Of a stretch of DNA of 64,000 nucleotides, positions 25,400-33,628 are shown in pieces. Source of the DNA: CALROG01 sp943369755 (GTDB lineage: Bacteria; Pseudomonadota; Gammaproteobacteria; Burkholderiales; Burkholderiaceae_C); contig CALROG020000002.1 in assembly GCA_943369755.1 (NCBI GenBank), forward strand, positions 1 to 64,000, written 5' to 3'. Numbering within the stretch: position 1 is the first letter of the stretch; each line of letters begins with the position of its first letter. The translations under genes and the position numbers were made by a program. Under the pieces are notes generated by a model. The model did no database searches, had not been told where the DNA came from, and saw nothing but the letters and a program-made list of their open reading frames with translations.

Positions 25400-26419
25400 T
25401 CACTTCTTGGCGCGGATGCGCATAAGTTCGTTCTGAGTCTCTATCCACAGGTCCATGCCCACATTGGTAGCGACCTGCGCGTAGACACGGGTAAGCTTGT
25501 TGCGCATGCGTGAGGCCTCGCCCACACCAAGATCGTTGATCTGCATGCCCTTGGCCTTGAGATCGCCCATCGCCTTGGCAGCTTCTTCGCGTGTGTCCTT
25601 GCGCTCGAAATCGCGGCTGGCGCGGGCGGCATCCATCAGCACCTTGTGCTCGGCTGGCGATAGCTGATCCCACCACTTCTTGCTCGCCAGCATGATCCAA
25701 GGGCTATAAACATGGTTGGTGACAGTGAGGTACTTTTGCACCTCATAAAACTTGCTCGACAGGATGGTGTTGTACGGATTTTCTTGCCCGTCAACAGACT
25801 TTGTCTCCAACGCACTGAAGAGTTCTGAAAACGCCATTGGCACGGCGTTGGCGCCCAGCATTTTGAAGCTCTCCAGGAATACAGTGTTCTGCATCACGCG
25901 CAGCTTCACGCCGTCCAGGTCTTCCATCTTGATCACCGGGCGCTTGCTATTTGTGAGATTGCGAAAACCGTTTTCCCAGTAGACCAGGCCGACCAGGCCT
26001 TTTTCCTGGAGCTTGTTACGGATGCGGTCGCCGATCGGGCCGTCTAGCAGCGCGTCGGCCTCCTTATAGTTGCTGAGCAGGAACGGGGTGTCCCACAGCG
26101 CCATCTCCTTGGTGATGCCAACCAAGGTGGCGGTAGAACCCACCATCATTTCCTGAGCGCCGCCCATCAGGGCTTGCTGCATCTGCACATCAGAACCCAA
26201 CGCCGCGGCACCCACAGTACGGACTTTGATCTTGTCGCCCGAAGCCTTTTCAACCTGCTCGGCGAAGACCCGGGCGGCCCGTCCCTGATTGCTCTGGTCG
26301 TTCAGGCCATAGCCGAAGCGGATCAGGCGCGGCTTGATGTCTTGGGCCAGGCTGGCCAGGGGGGCGGCGAGCGTCAGTGCCGCAGTAGCGGCGACGAGGA
26401 TAAGGCGAAGCGTGGTCAT
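25400..26419 (-). CDS. dctP: TRAP transporter substrate-binding protein DctP (copy 2)
   Basis: 339 residues with a signal peptide ending ASLAQ. It has the conserved VKLRVMQN, NAVPMAF and SVDGQENPYN segments and an intact C-terminal helix. It should bind a sugar acid, by context gluconate or a related aldonate. It is close to DctP copy 1 at 10666-11676. Its own membrane partners are gone: the two upstream frames are internally deleted dctQ and dctM. It may therefore work with the intact DctQM at 11714-13557, or be non-functional. The start overlaps the dctM remnant stop (ATGA). Confidence 0.93.
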   Translation of the reverse strand: MTTLRLILVAATAALTLAAPLASLAQDIKPRLIRFGYGLNDQSNQGRAARVFAEQVEKASGDKIKVRTVGAAALGSDVQMQQALMGGAQEMMVGSTATLVGITKEMALWDTPFLLSNYKEADALLDGPIGDRIRNKLQEKGLVGLVYWENGFRNLTNSKRPVIKMEDLDGVKLRVMQNTVFLESFKMLGANAVPMAFSELFSALETKSVDGQENPYNTILSSKFYEVQKYLTVTNHVYSPWIMLASKKWWDQLSPAEHKVLMDAARASRDFERKDTREEAAKAMGDLKAKGMQINDLGVGEASRMRNKLTRVYAQVATNVGMDLWIETQNELMRIRAKK

Positions 26420-26538
26420 AAGGGGCTCCTGAAAAAAGGTGAGAAGGAAATCTTGAGCAAGGTCGCTCTACGCAGCCACGCCGCGGGCGCGGTCACGATC
26501 CGGGGAAACACGAAGAAGGCCAATGCGTCAGTGCTCAT
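26416..26538 (-). pseudogene. TRAP dctM remnant with large internal deletion
   Basis: A 40-codon frame starting MSTDALAFFVF, a good DctM N-terminus, joined directly to FPRIVTAPAAWLR, which resembles a DctM C-terminus (compare FPEIVLVPLQWW in the intact copy). Roughly 400 codons are missing, yet the frame is kept and its stop overlaps the dctP start (ATGA). A junction in shared GTGTTT-like sequence would suit slippage between short direct repeats; that part is inference. Confidence 0.65.
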
Positions 26539-26541
26539 GGC

Positions 26542-26766
26542 TCACTCCACCTGCGCGGCAGGGCCCAGGGCCAGCAGCTTGCGCTGCGCCAGTTCGGCCA
26601 GCGCACGCGGGCGCGACAGTTCTTCACTCGCACCAATGCCACTGCCAGGGCTGTAACGCAGCACTACATTGGCGAACAGGGCCAAAGCCATTACAGGCAG
26701 GCATGCGGCCATGGCAATTTGCGCGGCGCGCTGGCTCAGCCCTGGTGAAGCCACGTTGTCGCTCAT
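26542..26766 (-). pseudogene. TRAP dctQ remnant with internal deletion
   Basis: A 74-codon frame. Residues 1-53 match the DctQ N-terminus, with helix 1 and ANVVLRYSPGSGIGASEELSR. The frame then jumps to ALAELAQRKLLALGPAAQVE, which looks like a hydrophilic DctQ tail. Helices 2-4 (about 100 residues) are absent. It overlaps the gntK stop by 4 bp, and its own stop is 3 bp before the dctM remnant start, so the original operon punctuation is preserved. Confidence 0.65.
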
Positions 26767-27269
26767 GCTTTTTCCTTGACACGCAACCAGGCACTGACCT
26801 GCTGCTGCAGTTGGTCAACAGGCGCAAGCGCGTCCACGTGCAACACACCAGGCTCGTCGGTGGGCACCTCCAGCGTGGCGAGCTGGCTGTCCACCAGGCT
26901 CAACGCAAAGAAGTGCGTCGAAGCGCGTGCCGCAACCCTGGCACGGGCGTTCTCCAGGCCAATATCAAGGAACACAAAGCGCAGGCCCGGCGCGTCCCCG
27001 CGCAACCGGTCGCGATAGGATCGCTTGAGCGCAGAGCAAGTCAGCACCAGGCCTTCGGGGTGAGCGCGCAACAGGCCGCCCAGCACTCGCAGCCAGTCCT
27101 GGCGGTCGCTATCGGTCAACGCAATACCTTGACTCATCTTGGCCAGGCTGGCCGGGCCGTGAAAATCATCACCTTCAACCAACCGCAAACCCTCGGCGCG
27201 CGCCACCGCCAGCCCAAGACTCGACTTGCCGCAACCGGCCACGCCCATCATTACCACCAATTCTGTCAT
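26763..27269 (-). CDS. gntK: Gluconokinase
   Basis: 168 residues, P-loop kinase. VVMMGVAGCGKSSLG holds Walker A, VEGDDFHGP the substrate-binding DDxH region, and TCSALKRSYRDRLR the family signature. It phosphorylates gluconate to 6-phosphogluconate, feeding Edd/Eda downstream. It is the first gene of the minus-strand operon and is divergent from the LacI-type regulator. One of two identical palindromic operators lies 4 bp from its start codon. Confidence 0.95.
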   Translation of the reverse strand: MTELVVMMGVAGCGKSSLGLAVARAEGLRLVEGDDFHGPASLAKMSQGIALTDSDRQDWLRVLGGLLRAHPEGLVLTCSALKRSYRDRLRGDAPGLRFVFLDIGLENARARVAARASTHFFALSLVDSQLATLEVPTDEPGVLHVDALAPVDQLQQQVSAWLRVKEKA

Positions 27270-27272
27270 ATT

Positions 27273-27286
27273 GGATAGCGCTATCC
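27273..27286. promoter_or_regulatory. LacI-type gluconate operator, site 1
   Basis: GGATAGCGCTATCC is a perfect 14-bp palindrome with central CG-containing GCGC, typical of LacI-family sites. It sits immediately upstream of gntK, where bound repressor would block transcription or initiation. Confidence 0.85.
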
Positions 27287-27382
27287 GATTGGGATTAAAA
27301 AAAATGGCTACACTTCCATGGTGATTTCACCAAAGACAAGAGATGCCAACAGATGACGAGATATCCGCTTTCACATACATTC

Positions 27383-27396
27383 GGATAGCGCTATCC
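27383..27396. promoter_or_regulatory. LacI-type gluconate operator, site 2
   Basis: Identical GGATAGCGCTATCC, 110 bp from site 1 and 40 bp upstream of the regulator gene. Two identical sites a little over ten helical turns apart would allow looping by a tetramer and autoregulation. Confidence 0.85.
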
Positions 27397-27435
27397 TAAC
27401 AAATTCCAACATCCTCGACTCTCAGCAATTACCCT

Positions 27436-28467
27436 ATGTCGTCGCGCCCACCCACTCCGAGGTCCCGCGCCACAGGCCGCGTCACGCTGGCTGACGTTGC
27501 CCGGGCTGCCGAGGTGAGCCCTATCACCGTATCCCGCGCACTGCGTGGCGAAAGAGCGGTTGACCAGGGGTTGGTGGCGCGCGTGCAGGCGGCAGCCAGC
27601 AGGCTTGGCTATGTGCCAGACCCAGCCGCTCGTGCGCTGGCCTCCAGCCACAGCAGCCATGTGGCGGTACTGATCCCGATGCTGTCAAACGCGCTCTTCG
27701 TAGACCTGCTGGAGGCTGTGCAACGCACGCTGCGCCCGGCCGGCTATCAGGCCCTGATAGGCGTTACCCACTACGACGCAACCGAAGAGGAGCAGCTACT
27801 GCGCGAACAGTTGCAGCACCGCCCGGCCGGCATGCTGGTCACCGGGCTGGAGCGCAGCGAGCCCACACGGGCGCTGATCGCGCAGAGCGGCGTGCCCTGC
27901 GTGCACCTGATGGAGAACAGCACGGCGCCGGGCGTCTACAGCGTGGGCTTGTCGCAGGCCGAGGCCGGGGCAGACATGACACGCCACCTGATCGCGCGCG
28001 GTCGTCGGCGCATCGCATTTGCCGCTGCACAGCTCGACCCGCGCACCCTGCAACGGCTAGAGGGCTGGCGTAGCGCGCTGACCCAGGCAGGCCTGTACGA
28101 CCCGACTCTCGAATGGCTCAACCCGGCGGCCTCGTCTTTGGCGCTGGGTGGTCGCCTGTTCGAGCAGATCATCGGTCAGATGCCGGCCATAGACGCAGTA
28201 TTCTTCTGCAACGACGACCTGGCCCAGGGCGCACTTTTGGCAGCGCTGCGACTGGGCGTGGCGGTGCCCGGACGCATTGCCGTGGCCGGCTTCAATGATC
28301 TCACCGGCAGCGACCAGATGCAGCCGACGCTGACAACGGTGCACACGCCGCGCGCAGAGATCGGCACCGCCGCCGCCACCATGCTGCTGGCGCTCATGAA
28401 CGGCCAGGTACCGCCGGCGCACAGCGTGAACGTGGGGTACCGCCTGGTGGTGCGGGGCAGCACCTGA
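27436..28467 (+). CDS. LacI-family regulator of the gluconate/Entner-Doudoroff locus
   Basis: 343 residues. VTLADVARAAEVSPITVSRALRGE (~16-39) is the LacI HTH with hinge helix region around 60. The remainder is a periplasmic-binding-protein-like effector domain (VAVLIPMLSNALFVDLLEAV onwards). It is divergent from gntK with two perfect GGATAGCGCTATCC operators between them. It most likely acts as GntR, released by gluconate or 6-phosphogluconate. Confidence 0.92.
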   Translation: MSSRPPTPRSRATGRVTLADVARAAEVSPITVSRALRGERAVDQGLVARVQAAASRLGYVPDPAARALASSHSSHVAVLIPMLSNALFVDLLEAVQRTLRPAGYQALIGVTHYDATEEEQLLREQLQHRPAGMLVTGLERSEPTRALIAQSGVPCVHLMENSTAPGVYSVGLSQAEAGADMTRHLIARGRRRIAFAAAQLDPRTLQRLEGWRSALTQAGLYDPTLEWLNPAASSLALGGRLFEQIIGQMPAIDAVFFCNDDLAQGALLAALRLGVAVPGRIAVAGFNDLTGSDQMQPTLTTVHTPRAEIGTAAATMLLALMNGQVPPAHSVNVGYRLVVRGST

Positions 28468-28523
28468 CGAGCACCGGCGGATGGGCGAGCAAGCACCCGC
28501 GGCTTTCGCTAAAGTGGCTATTC

Positions 28524-29114
28524 ATGAACCAAGTTCCGATCAAGCCCCTGCGTGATCCCGCCCCCATGCTGGCGCAGGTGCTGCGCGATTGGGGCGGCCA
28601 CGGCGACCTGTGGCTGTTTGGCTATGGCTCGCTGATATGGCGGCCCGACTTTGACTACGCCGAGCGGCAACCCGCCAAGGTGCATGGCTGGCATCGCGCG
28701 CTGAAGATGTGGAGCCGCATCAACCGCGGCACACCTGAATGCCCGGGCCTGGTGTTTGGCATGCTGTCGGGCGGTGCCTGCCGTGGCATGGTGTTTCGCA
28801 TTCCGCATGTTGCAGTGGAGCAGACGCTACAGCGCGTCTGGGCTCGCGAGATGATCACCGCCGTTTATGACCCCCGTTGGCTCAACTGCCACACCCCGCA
28901 CGGTGCGATCAAAGCCCTGGGCTTTACGCTGTCACGCAAAAGCCCCAGCCACACCGGCGAGCTGACCGAAGCGCAGTACCGCCAGATATTCTCGGCAGCC
29001 AGCGGCATCTACGGCACCACATTGGACTACGCCCGCCGCACCCACGAAGAATTGCGTCGTCACAACATCCGCGACAAGGCGCTGGAACGGCTGCTCAAGC
29101 TCTCAGCGCACTGA
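28524..29114 (+). CDS. ChaC-like glutathione-specific gamma-glutamylcyclotransferase
   Basis: 196 residues. The N-terminal LWLFGYGSLIWRPDF matches the YGSL signature that binds the gamma-glutamyl group. The catalytic Glu region is ...VWAREM. It would release 5-oxoproline from glutathione in the cytosol. It ends 12 bp inside the end of the convergent nucleotidyltransferase gene. No operon partner is evident. Confidence 0.9.
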   Translation: MNQVPIKPLRDPAPMLAQVLRDWGGHGDLWLFGYGSLIWRPDFDYAERQPAKVHGWHRALKMWSRINRGTPECPGLVFGMLSGGACRGMVFRIPHVAVEQTLQRVWAREMITAVYDPRWLNCHTPHGAIKALGFTLSRKSPSHTGELTEAQYRQIFSAASGIYGTTLDYARRTHEELRRHNIRDKALERLLKLSAH

Positions 29115-29663
29115 ACGGGCCTGCGTCGCCAGCAAGGCCTGGGCGTTTTGAAGGTCGGCCACGGTGTCGATGTCGGTCACCACGCCGATGTCACTTACTA
29201 TTAATTCAATAGCGCCCCACGCATGCAGGACGCGGGCTGCGCCCTGATTTCCTTCAAGCTTCAGCAAATCTGCGCGGCACCCGGCAGAAAAACCAACCGG
29301 GTGCCCCCGCGCCCCCGCAAACACCGGCACCACCGCCGCATGGTGCGACAGCGCCTGCGCCACGGCAGCCAAGGTGGCGGGCTGAATCAGTGGCAAGTCG
29401 CCGGGCAGCACCAGCCAGCCCGGCGCATCGGCAGTGGCGCGCACCCCGGCCGCAATGCTGTCGCCCATGCCGGGTTGGGCCGGGCTGGGCTGCACCAGGT
29501 GGCAGGGCAGCCCGCTTGCCTGCACCGCGTCCAGCACATGTTGCAGCACCGGCTTGCCCGCCAGCAAGGCCTGTAGTTTGTGGGTGCTGCCACCGGAAGC
29601 GGCGAAGCGCTCGCCACGGCCAGCGGCAAGAACCAGAACCACGGGCAATGCAGGGTGCGTCAT
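29103..29663 (-). CDS. MocA-like nucleotidyltransferase (molybdenum cofactor cytidylyl/guanylyltransferase type)
   Basis: 186 residues. VLVLAAGRGERF is the nucleotide-binding loop of the MobA/MocA NTP-transferase family and KLQALLAGKPVLQHVLDAV follows as expected. LPGDLPLI carries the metal-binding Asp. It probably transfers CMP or GMP to molybdopterin for xanthine-dehydrogenase-type enzymes. Residues ~142-156 (ARVLHAWGAIELIV) come from a 42-bp repeat copy read antisense. Confidence 0.82.
   Translation of the reverse strand: MTHPALPVVLVLAAGRGERFAASGGSTHKLQALLAGKPVLQHVLDAVQASGLPCHLVQPSPAQPGMGDSIAAGVRATADAPGWLVLPGDLPLIQPATLAAVAQALSHHAAVVPVFAGARGHPVGFSAGCRADLLKLEGNQGAARVLHAWGAIELIVSDIGVVTDIDTVADLQNAQALLATQARSVR
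29197..29238 (+). repeat. 42-bp coding repeat, copy G (antisense in mocA-like gene)
   Basis: Starts ACTATTAATTCAATAGCG, with CTATT/AATAG hairpin arms, and ends ACGCGGGCT. It is more divergent in the middle than other copies but aligns without gaps over 42 bp and has the same antisense frame as copies C and D. Confidence 0.6.
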
Positions 29664-29696
29664 CTCAAGTGAAGTCAGGTGCCTATACTGAACAGT

Positions 29697-30347
29697 ATGT
29701 CAGAGCCCACCCACTCCATCGCCGACCTGCGCAAGAGCTACGAGCGCGCCGAACTCAGTGAAGACGCGTCGCAGGCCGACCCGTTGCGCCAGTTTGAGCA
29801 ATGGCTCAACGAAGCCATTGCGGGCAAGTTGCCCGAGCCCAACGCCATGACACTGGCCACCGTGGGCAGCAACCTGCGTCCCAGCACCAGGGTGGTGCTG
29901 GTCAAGGGCTATGACGCGGGCGGCATCGTCTGGTACACCAACTACGACAGCCGAAAGGGCCAGGAACTGGCAGGCAACCCCTGGGCGGCATTGCAGTTCC
30001 ATTGGGTTGAGCTGGAGCGCACGGTACGCATTGAAGGCCGGGTAGAAAAAGTCAGTTCCGAAGAAAGCGACACCTATTTCCACAGCCGTCCGCTGGATTC
30101 ACGCATTGGTGCCTGGGCCAGCCCGCAAAGCCAGGTGATTCCAGGCCGCACCGTGCTGGTGACCAATGCCGCCAGGTACGGCGCGCAGTTCATGCTCAAC
30201 CCGCCGCGCCCACCGCACTGGGGTGGCTACCGGTTGGTGCCCGACGCCTGGCAGTTTTGGCAGGGCCGCAGAAGCCGCCTGCATGACCGGTTGCGCTACA
30301 CGCTGCAAGCTGATGGCGGCTGGCTGCGCGAGCGGCTGGCACCTTGA
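29697..30347 (+). CDS. pdxH: Pyridoxamine/pyridoxine 5'-phosphate oxidase
   Basis: 216 residues from the ATG at 29697 (MSEPTHSIADLRKSYE), matching the family N-terminus. AMTLATVG, RVVLVKGYDAGGIVWYTNY and the C-terminal RLHDRLRY(T)L signature identify PdxH. It uses FMN and oxygen to make pyridoxal 5'-phosphate. A few in-frame residues upstream of 29697 are rejected as leader. It is divergent from the MocA-like gene, with a 33-bp intergenic gap. Confidence 0.96.
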   Translation: MSEPTHSIADLRKSYERAELSEDASQADPLRQFEQWLNEAIAGKLPEPNAMTLATVGSNLRPSTRVVLVKGYDAGGIVWYTNYDSRKGQELAGNPWAALQFHWVELERTVRIEGRVEKVSSEESDTYFHSRPLDSRIGAWASPQSQVIPGRTVLVTNAARYGAQFMLNPPRPPHWGGYRLVPDAWQFWQGRRSRLHDRLRYTLQADGGWLRERLAP

Positions 30348-30355
30348 GCTCAGAT

Positions 30356-31303
30356 TCAGCCTGCCCCCAGCAAAAACATCACCACCGACACCGTCAACAA
30401 CCCCAGCGCCGTAGACACTGCCACGCTGGCGGATACCAGCTCTTGCGCCACTTCATAGCGTTGCGAGAAGAGGAACACGTTGGCCCCAATGGGCAAAGCT
30501 GCGGCCACGATCATCACGGCCAGCGGCACGCCACTGAGGCCCAGCGCCCAACCGGCCAAAGCCATCAGCGCAGGGTGCAGAAGGTTCTTGGCCGAGGCAA
30601 TGGCCAGCGCGCCTTTGAGCTGCGCGCCCACCGGGTTGAATGCCAGCGTAACGCCCACCATCACCAGCGCCAGCGGGCCAAACGCGCTGCCCAGCAGTTG
30701 CAGGGGTTTGTCCAGCAGCGGCGGAATAGCCCAGCCGGTCTGTGCAAACAACAGCCCCGCCATGATTGGCAGTGGCACCGGGTGAACCACCGCGTTGCGC
30801 ACCGCCAGCAGCACGGTGGCGGCAATCGGCCGCGCGGGTGTTTGGCCGGTGGCACGCAGCTCGCGGGCCACAGTCAGCTCCAACACCACGGTGGCCACGG
30901 TCAGCAGCACCAGCGCGTGCAGCGAAATGAGTGTGAACAGCGTCACCAGGCCGGCCTCGCCATAGGCCAGCGCCACCAGCGGCACACCAATCATCACAGT
31001 GTTGCTGAAGGTTGAAGCCAGCGCCAGCACCGCCGCGCGGCGGCTGAAGCCGCATAACGCCAGCACACAGAAATACACCACCAGCGCCACCGCAAAGTAA
31101 ACCACCAGCGGCTTCAGATCGAGCTGCTCCAGCTTGACCCCGCTCATGGTACGAAACAGCAACGCCGGTGCCAGCACCATGAACACCAGGCCAGACAAGT
31201 CCTTCACGGAGCCTGCGCCGATCCACTTGCGCTTGCCCGCAAGAAAGCCGATGGCGATCAGCAAGACCACCGGAATCAGGGCAGAGGCGACGGGGTGGTT
31301 CAC
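30356..31303 (-). CDS. AEC (auxin efflux carrier) family transporter
   Basis: 315 residues with about ten hydrophobic helices in two halves, as in the AEC/BASS-like permeases. FSNTVMIGVPLVALAYGE is the characteristic crossing region of the first half, and LPIGANVFLFSQRYEVA of the second. Members export or import carboxylates such as malate. It is monocistronic, convergent with pdxH. Substrate unknown. Confidence 0.88.
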   Translation of the reverse strand: MNHPVASALIPVVLLIAIGFLAGKRKWIGAGSVKDLSGLVFMVLAPALLFRTMSGVKLEQLDLKPLVVYFAVALVVYFCVLALCGFSRRAAVLALASTFSNTVMIGVPLVALAYGEAGLVTLFTLISLHALVLLTVATVVLELTVARELRATGQTPARPIAATVLLAVRNAVVHPVPLPIMAGLLFAQTGWAIPPLLDKPLQLLGSAFGPLALVMVGVTLAFNPVGAQLKGALAIASAKNLLHPALMALAGWALGLSGVPLAVMIVAAALPIGANVFLFSQRYEVAQELVSASVAVSTALGLLTVSVVMFLLGAG

Positions 31304-31364
31304 GGATTTGGTGCGAGTCAGGGCAGCGCTAGTTTAACTATCGTTACAACAATAGAGCTTCTTC

Positions 31365-31568
31365 GTGCACGTGCTCAACCTCACCCAGATCGGCAACTCT
31401 GACGGTGTCATCCTGCCAACGGAGGCGTTCATCCGTCTGCGCCTCGAAAAAGGTCAATCCGTGTTTCTTACGGACCAGGTTGCCCATAGCGAGCCAGACT
31501 TTGCCGATCTTGCTGCGGGCTACGGCACAGGAGTGGCAAAAAGCCTCGCCGCGCTGCGCCAGGGTTAA
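31365..31568 (+). CDS. AbrB/MazE-like antitoxin domain protein, C-terminally altered
   Basis: 67 residues starting at GTG. LNLTQIGNSDGVILPTEAF closely matches the swapped-hairpin DNA-binding domain of AbrB/MazE antitoxins (usual form IGNSxGVILPKE). The region after residue 35 lacks the usual DPxFEEQM helix that binds the toxin and instead runs into EPDFADLAAGYGTGVAKSL. No toxin gene is adjacent. It is probably an orphan or decayed antitoxin. Its stop overlaps the stop of the convergent TonB receptor. Confidence 0.65.
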   Translation: MHVLNLTQIGNSDGVILPTEAFIRLRLEKGQSVFLTDQVAHSEPDFADLAAGYGTGVAKSLAALRQG

Positions 31569-33559
31569 AACACCGCCTGCACCCCGAGCTTGAGACTTCG
31601 ACCCGGCAGCGGCACCTTGCCTGGTGTCGTCTGCGTCAGGATGGAGCTGGCGCTGTAGGCCAGCTTGTTGCCGACGTTGTCCAGCTTCGCGTACCACAGC
31701 AGATTTGCACTGGGCGCCTTCATGCGCCAGGTTAGCGCGGCGTTCCATAGCGTGTAGCCGGGCGTTGCCAGTTCGCCCACCGGCACGCGGCCTTGGCCGG
31801 CCACGCGGTCCAGCCCCAGGCGGGCACCCCACGGCCCTTTTGCCCAGGCCAGCGTGGCACCGGTGCGCAGCGGCGCAATGCGCGACAGCGGCTGACCCGT
31901 GGCCTGGTTGGTGGCGCGCACACTGTCAGCGCGCAGCTCAAGGTCCAGCGTCTGAGCGACGTCAACCAGCCGCAGGTTCCCGCTGGCTTCGAGCCCCACA
32001 AAGCGCGCGCGCACAGCGCGGTAGGCGAATTCCGGTAATCCGTCTGTGATGTTGCCGGTGGATTCCAGCGCAATGTACTTGGCAAAGCGGTTGGCAAACG
32101 CGTTCAGACTGAAGCGGTGGGCACCCTGCTTCCATTGCAGGCCGACATCGGCCTGGGTGGACCGCTCCACGCCAAGCGCCGCGCTGCCCAGCTCATAAGC
32201 TGCCGTGGCCACATGCGAGCCGTCGGCAAACAACTCGTAGTCACGCGGCGCACGCTCGGTGCGCGCCAGGTTGGCGGTCAGTTGCCAGCGCGGTGCCACA
32301 TTCCACAGTGCGCCCAGCGCGTAGCTGGAGGGGTTGAACTGGCGGCTGCCAGGCGTGAAGCGCGCAACGTCCGGATTGCCAAATGATTCGACGCGCACCC
32401 GCTCCGAGCGCGCGCCAAGGCTCACGCGGCCCCAAGCGGTGGTTAGCTCTTCATGAACAAAGACCGCACTTTGGCGCGTGCGGCTGAAGGGCGCGAAGGC
32501 CTCGTCGCCCACCGCCGAAAATCGGCTGCTGTCCAATTGCACGCCCACCACGCCGTCCAGCGGGCCGAGCTTGCCGTGCCGCGCTTCGATGCGTACGTCA
32601 GCACCTTTGTTGCTGAACACTGTGCCCGGCGCGCCGGCATCAAACTCGGTATGGCGGTAGTCGGTGTGGCCGGCCTGGAACTTCAGGCTTTGCAGCGGCC
32701 CGACGTTGCGCAACTGGCCTTCAACCGCCTTTCGTGTGGACTTCATGCCAATGGTCACCTCGTCCTCTGCCACGGTCCCGTAGTCACTGCGGTAGCGGCT
32801 GACAGACGCACCCAAAAAGCCCTGGTCAAAGAACACGGAGCCGCCCACTGCGCCGCCACGCACCTCGCTGTCGGAGTTGCAGACGCGCCGTGCCAAAGTG
32901 GTCACCCCACTCTTGGTGCAGGCCAGCGTGACCGGAGCCCGCACGTCGCCGGCACTGCGACTGAACGCGTCGGCATGCAGCGCCACACGGTCATTACCGC
33001 CCTCCACCATAAAGCCGCCACCGGCGCCGCTGTTGCCACGCGTAAGGCCATAGTCCAACTTGCCGGTAACGCCCTGCAGCGGCTCACGCGGAATGCGGTT
33101 GTCGATCAGGTTAACCACGCCACCCACGGCAGTCCCGCCATAGAGCAAGGCGCCGGGCCCGCGCAGCACCTCGATGCGCTCGAGGCTGATGGGGTCAGCC
33201 GTTACAGCATGGTCAAAGCTCAACCCCGAGGCGTCGGGCATGGCGCCGCCGTTACTCAGGATGCGGATACGGTCGCCGTCCAGCCCTCGGATCACCGGGC
33301 GGCTGGCATTGGGGCCGAAGTAGGTGCTGCTCACGCCGGGCGTGCCATCCAGGGTTTCGCCAATCGTGGTGCCGCGGCGCAATAGCAGCCCAGCCCCCGA
33401 ATAGCTTGCCGCAGGCGCTATCAAATCAGTAGCGCCCAACGGGTTACCGGTCACGGTGATTTCTTTTAGTGTGGCTGCCGGGCCAGCGGGTTGCGCTGAG
33501 GCGTTGCCAAGCGCAAGCATGGCGAAGCTCACCGCAGTGAAGCGGAATATAGGGTTCAT
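31565..33559 (-). CDS. TonB-dependent receptor, ZnuD-like
   Basis: 664 residues with a signal peptide ending NASAQ. The plug domain holds NASRPVIRGLDGDRIRIL and VTADPISLERIEVLRGPGALLYGG; the barrel ends in aromatic GVQAVF. The ordering (SRPVIRGLDGDR...SNGG...DHAV) and the neighbouring genes suggest the zinc/ZnuD branch. Residues 43-56 derive from a 42-bp repeat in sense orientation. The gene is preceded by a strong hairpin with a T-tract ending ~11 bp before the start codon, so its expression is decoupled from, or attenuated relative to, the upstream genes. Confidence 0.88.
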   Translation of the reverse strand: MNPIFRFTAVSFAMLALGNASAQPAGPAATLKEITVTGNPLGATDLIAPAASYSGAGLLLRRGTTIGETLDGTPGVSSTYFGPNASRPVIRGLDGDRIRILSNGGAMPDASGLSFDHAVTADPISLERIEVLRGPGALLYGGTAVGGVVNLIDNRIPREPLQGVTGKLDYGLTRGNSGAGGGFMVEGGNDRVALHADAFSRSAGDVRAPVTLACTKSGVTTLARRVCNSDSEVRGGAVGGSVFFDQGFLGASVSRYRSDYGTVAEDEVTIGMKSTRKAVEGQLRNVGPLQSLKFQAGHTDYRHTEFDAGAPGTVFSNKGADVRIEARHGKLGPLDGVVGVQLDSSRFSAVGDEAFAPFSRTRQSAVFVHEELTTAWGRVSLGARSERVRVESFGNPDVARFTPGSRQFNPSSYALGALWNVAPRWQLTANLARTERAPRDYELFADGSHVATAAYELGSAALGVERSTQADVGLQWKQGAHRFSLNAFANRFAKYIALESTGNITDGLPEFAYRAVRARFVGLEASGNLRLVDVAQTLDLELRADSVRATNQATGQPLSRIAPLRTGATLAWAKGPWGARLGLDRVAGQGRVPVGELATPGYTLWNAALTWRMKAPSANLLWYAKLDNVGNKLAYSASSILTQTTPGKVPLPGRSLKLGVQAVF
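33392..33433 (-). repeat. 42-bp coding repeat, copy H (sense in TonB receptor)
   Basis: On the minus strand it starts GCTACTGATTTGATAGCG and ends GGGGGCT. It is the most divergent second half of all copies but is ungapped and in the same sense frame (A-T-D-L-I-A-P-A-A-S-Y-S-G-A). Confidence 0.55.
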
Positions 33560-33570
33560 GATGGATTCGT

Positions 33571-33609
33571 TGAAAAAAGCAAAACACCCGCTGCGCGGTG
33601 CGCAGCGGG
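33571..33609 (-). terminator. Intrinsic terminator or attenuator ahead of TonB receptor
   Basis: Perfect 10-bp stem CCCGCTGCGC/GCGCAGCGGG with a 3-nt loop (33587-33609), followed on the minus strand by TGTTTTGCTTTTTTC. It lies between the His-rich gene and the TonB receptor, ending about a dozen bases from the receptor start codon. Confidence 0.85.
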
Positions 33610-33628
33610 AGCGAGTGACGCGGACGGA

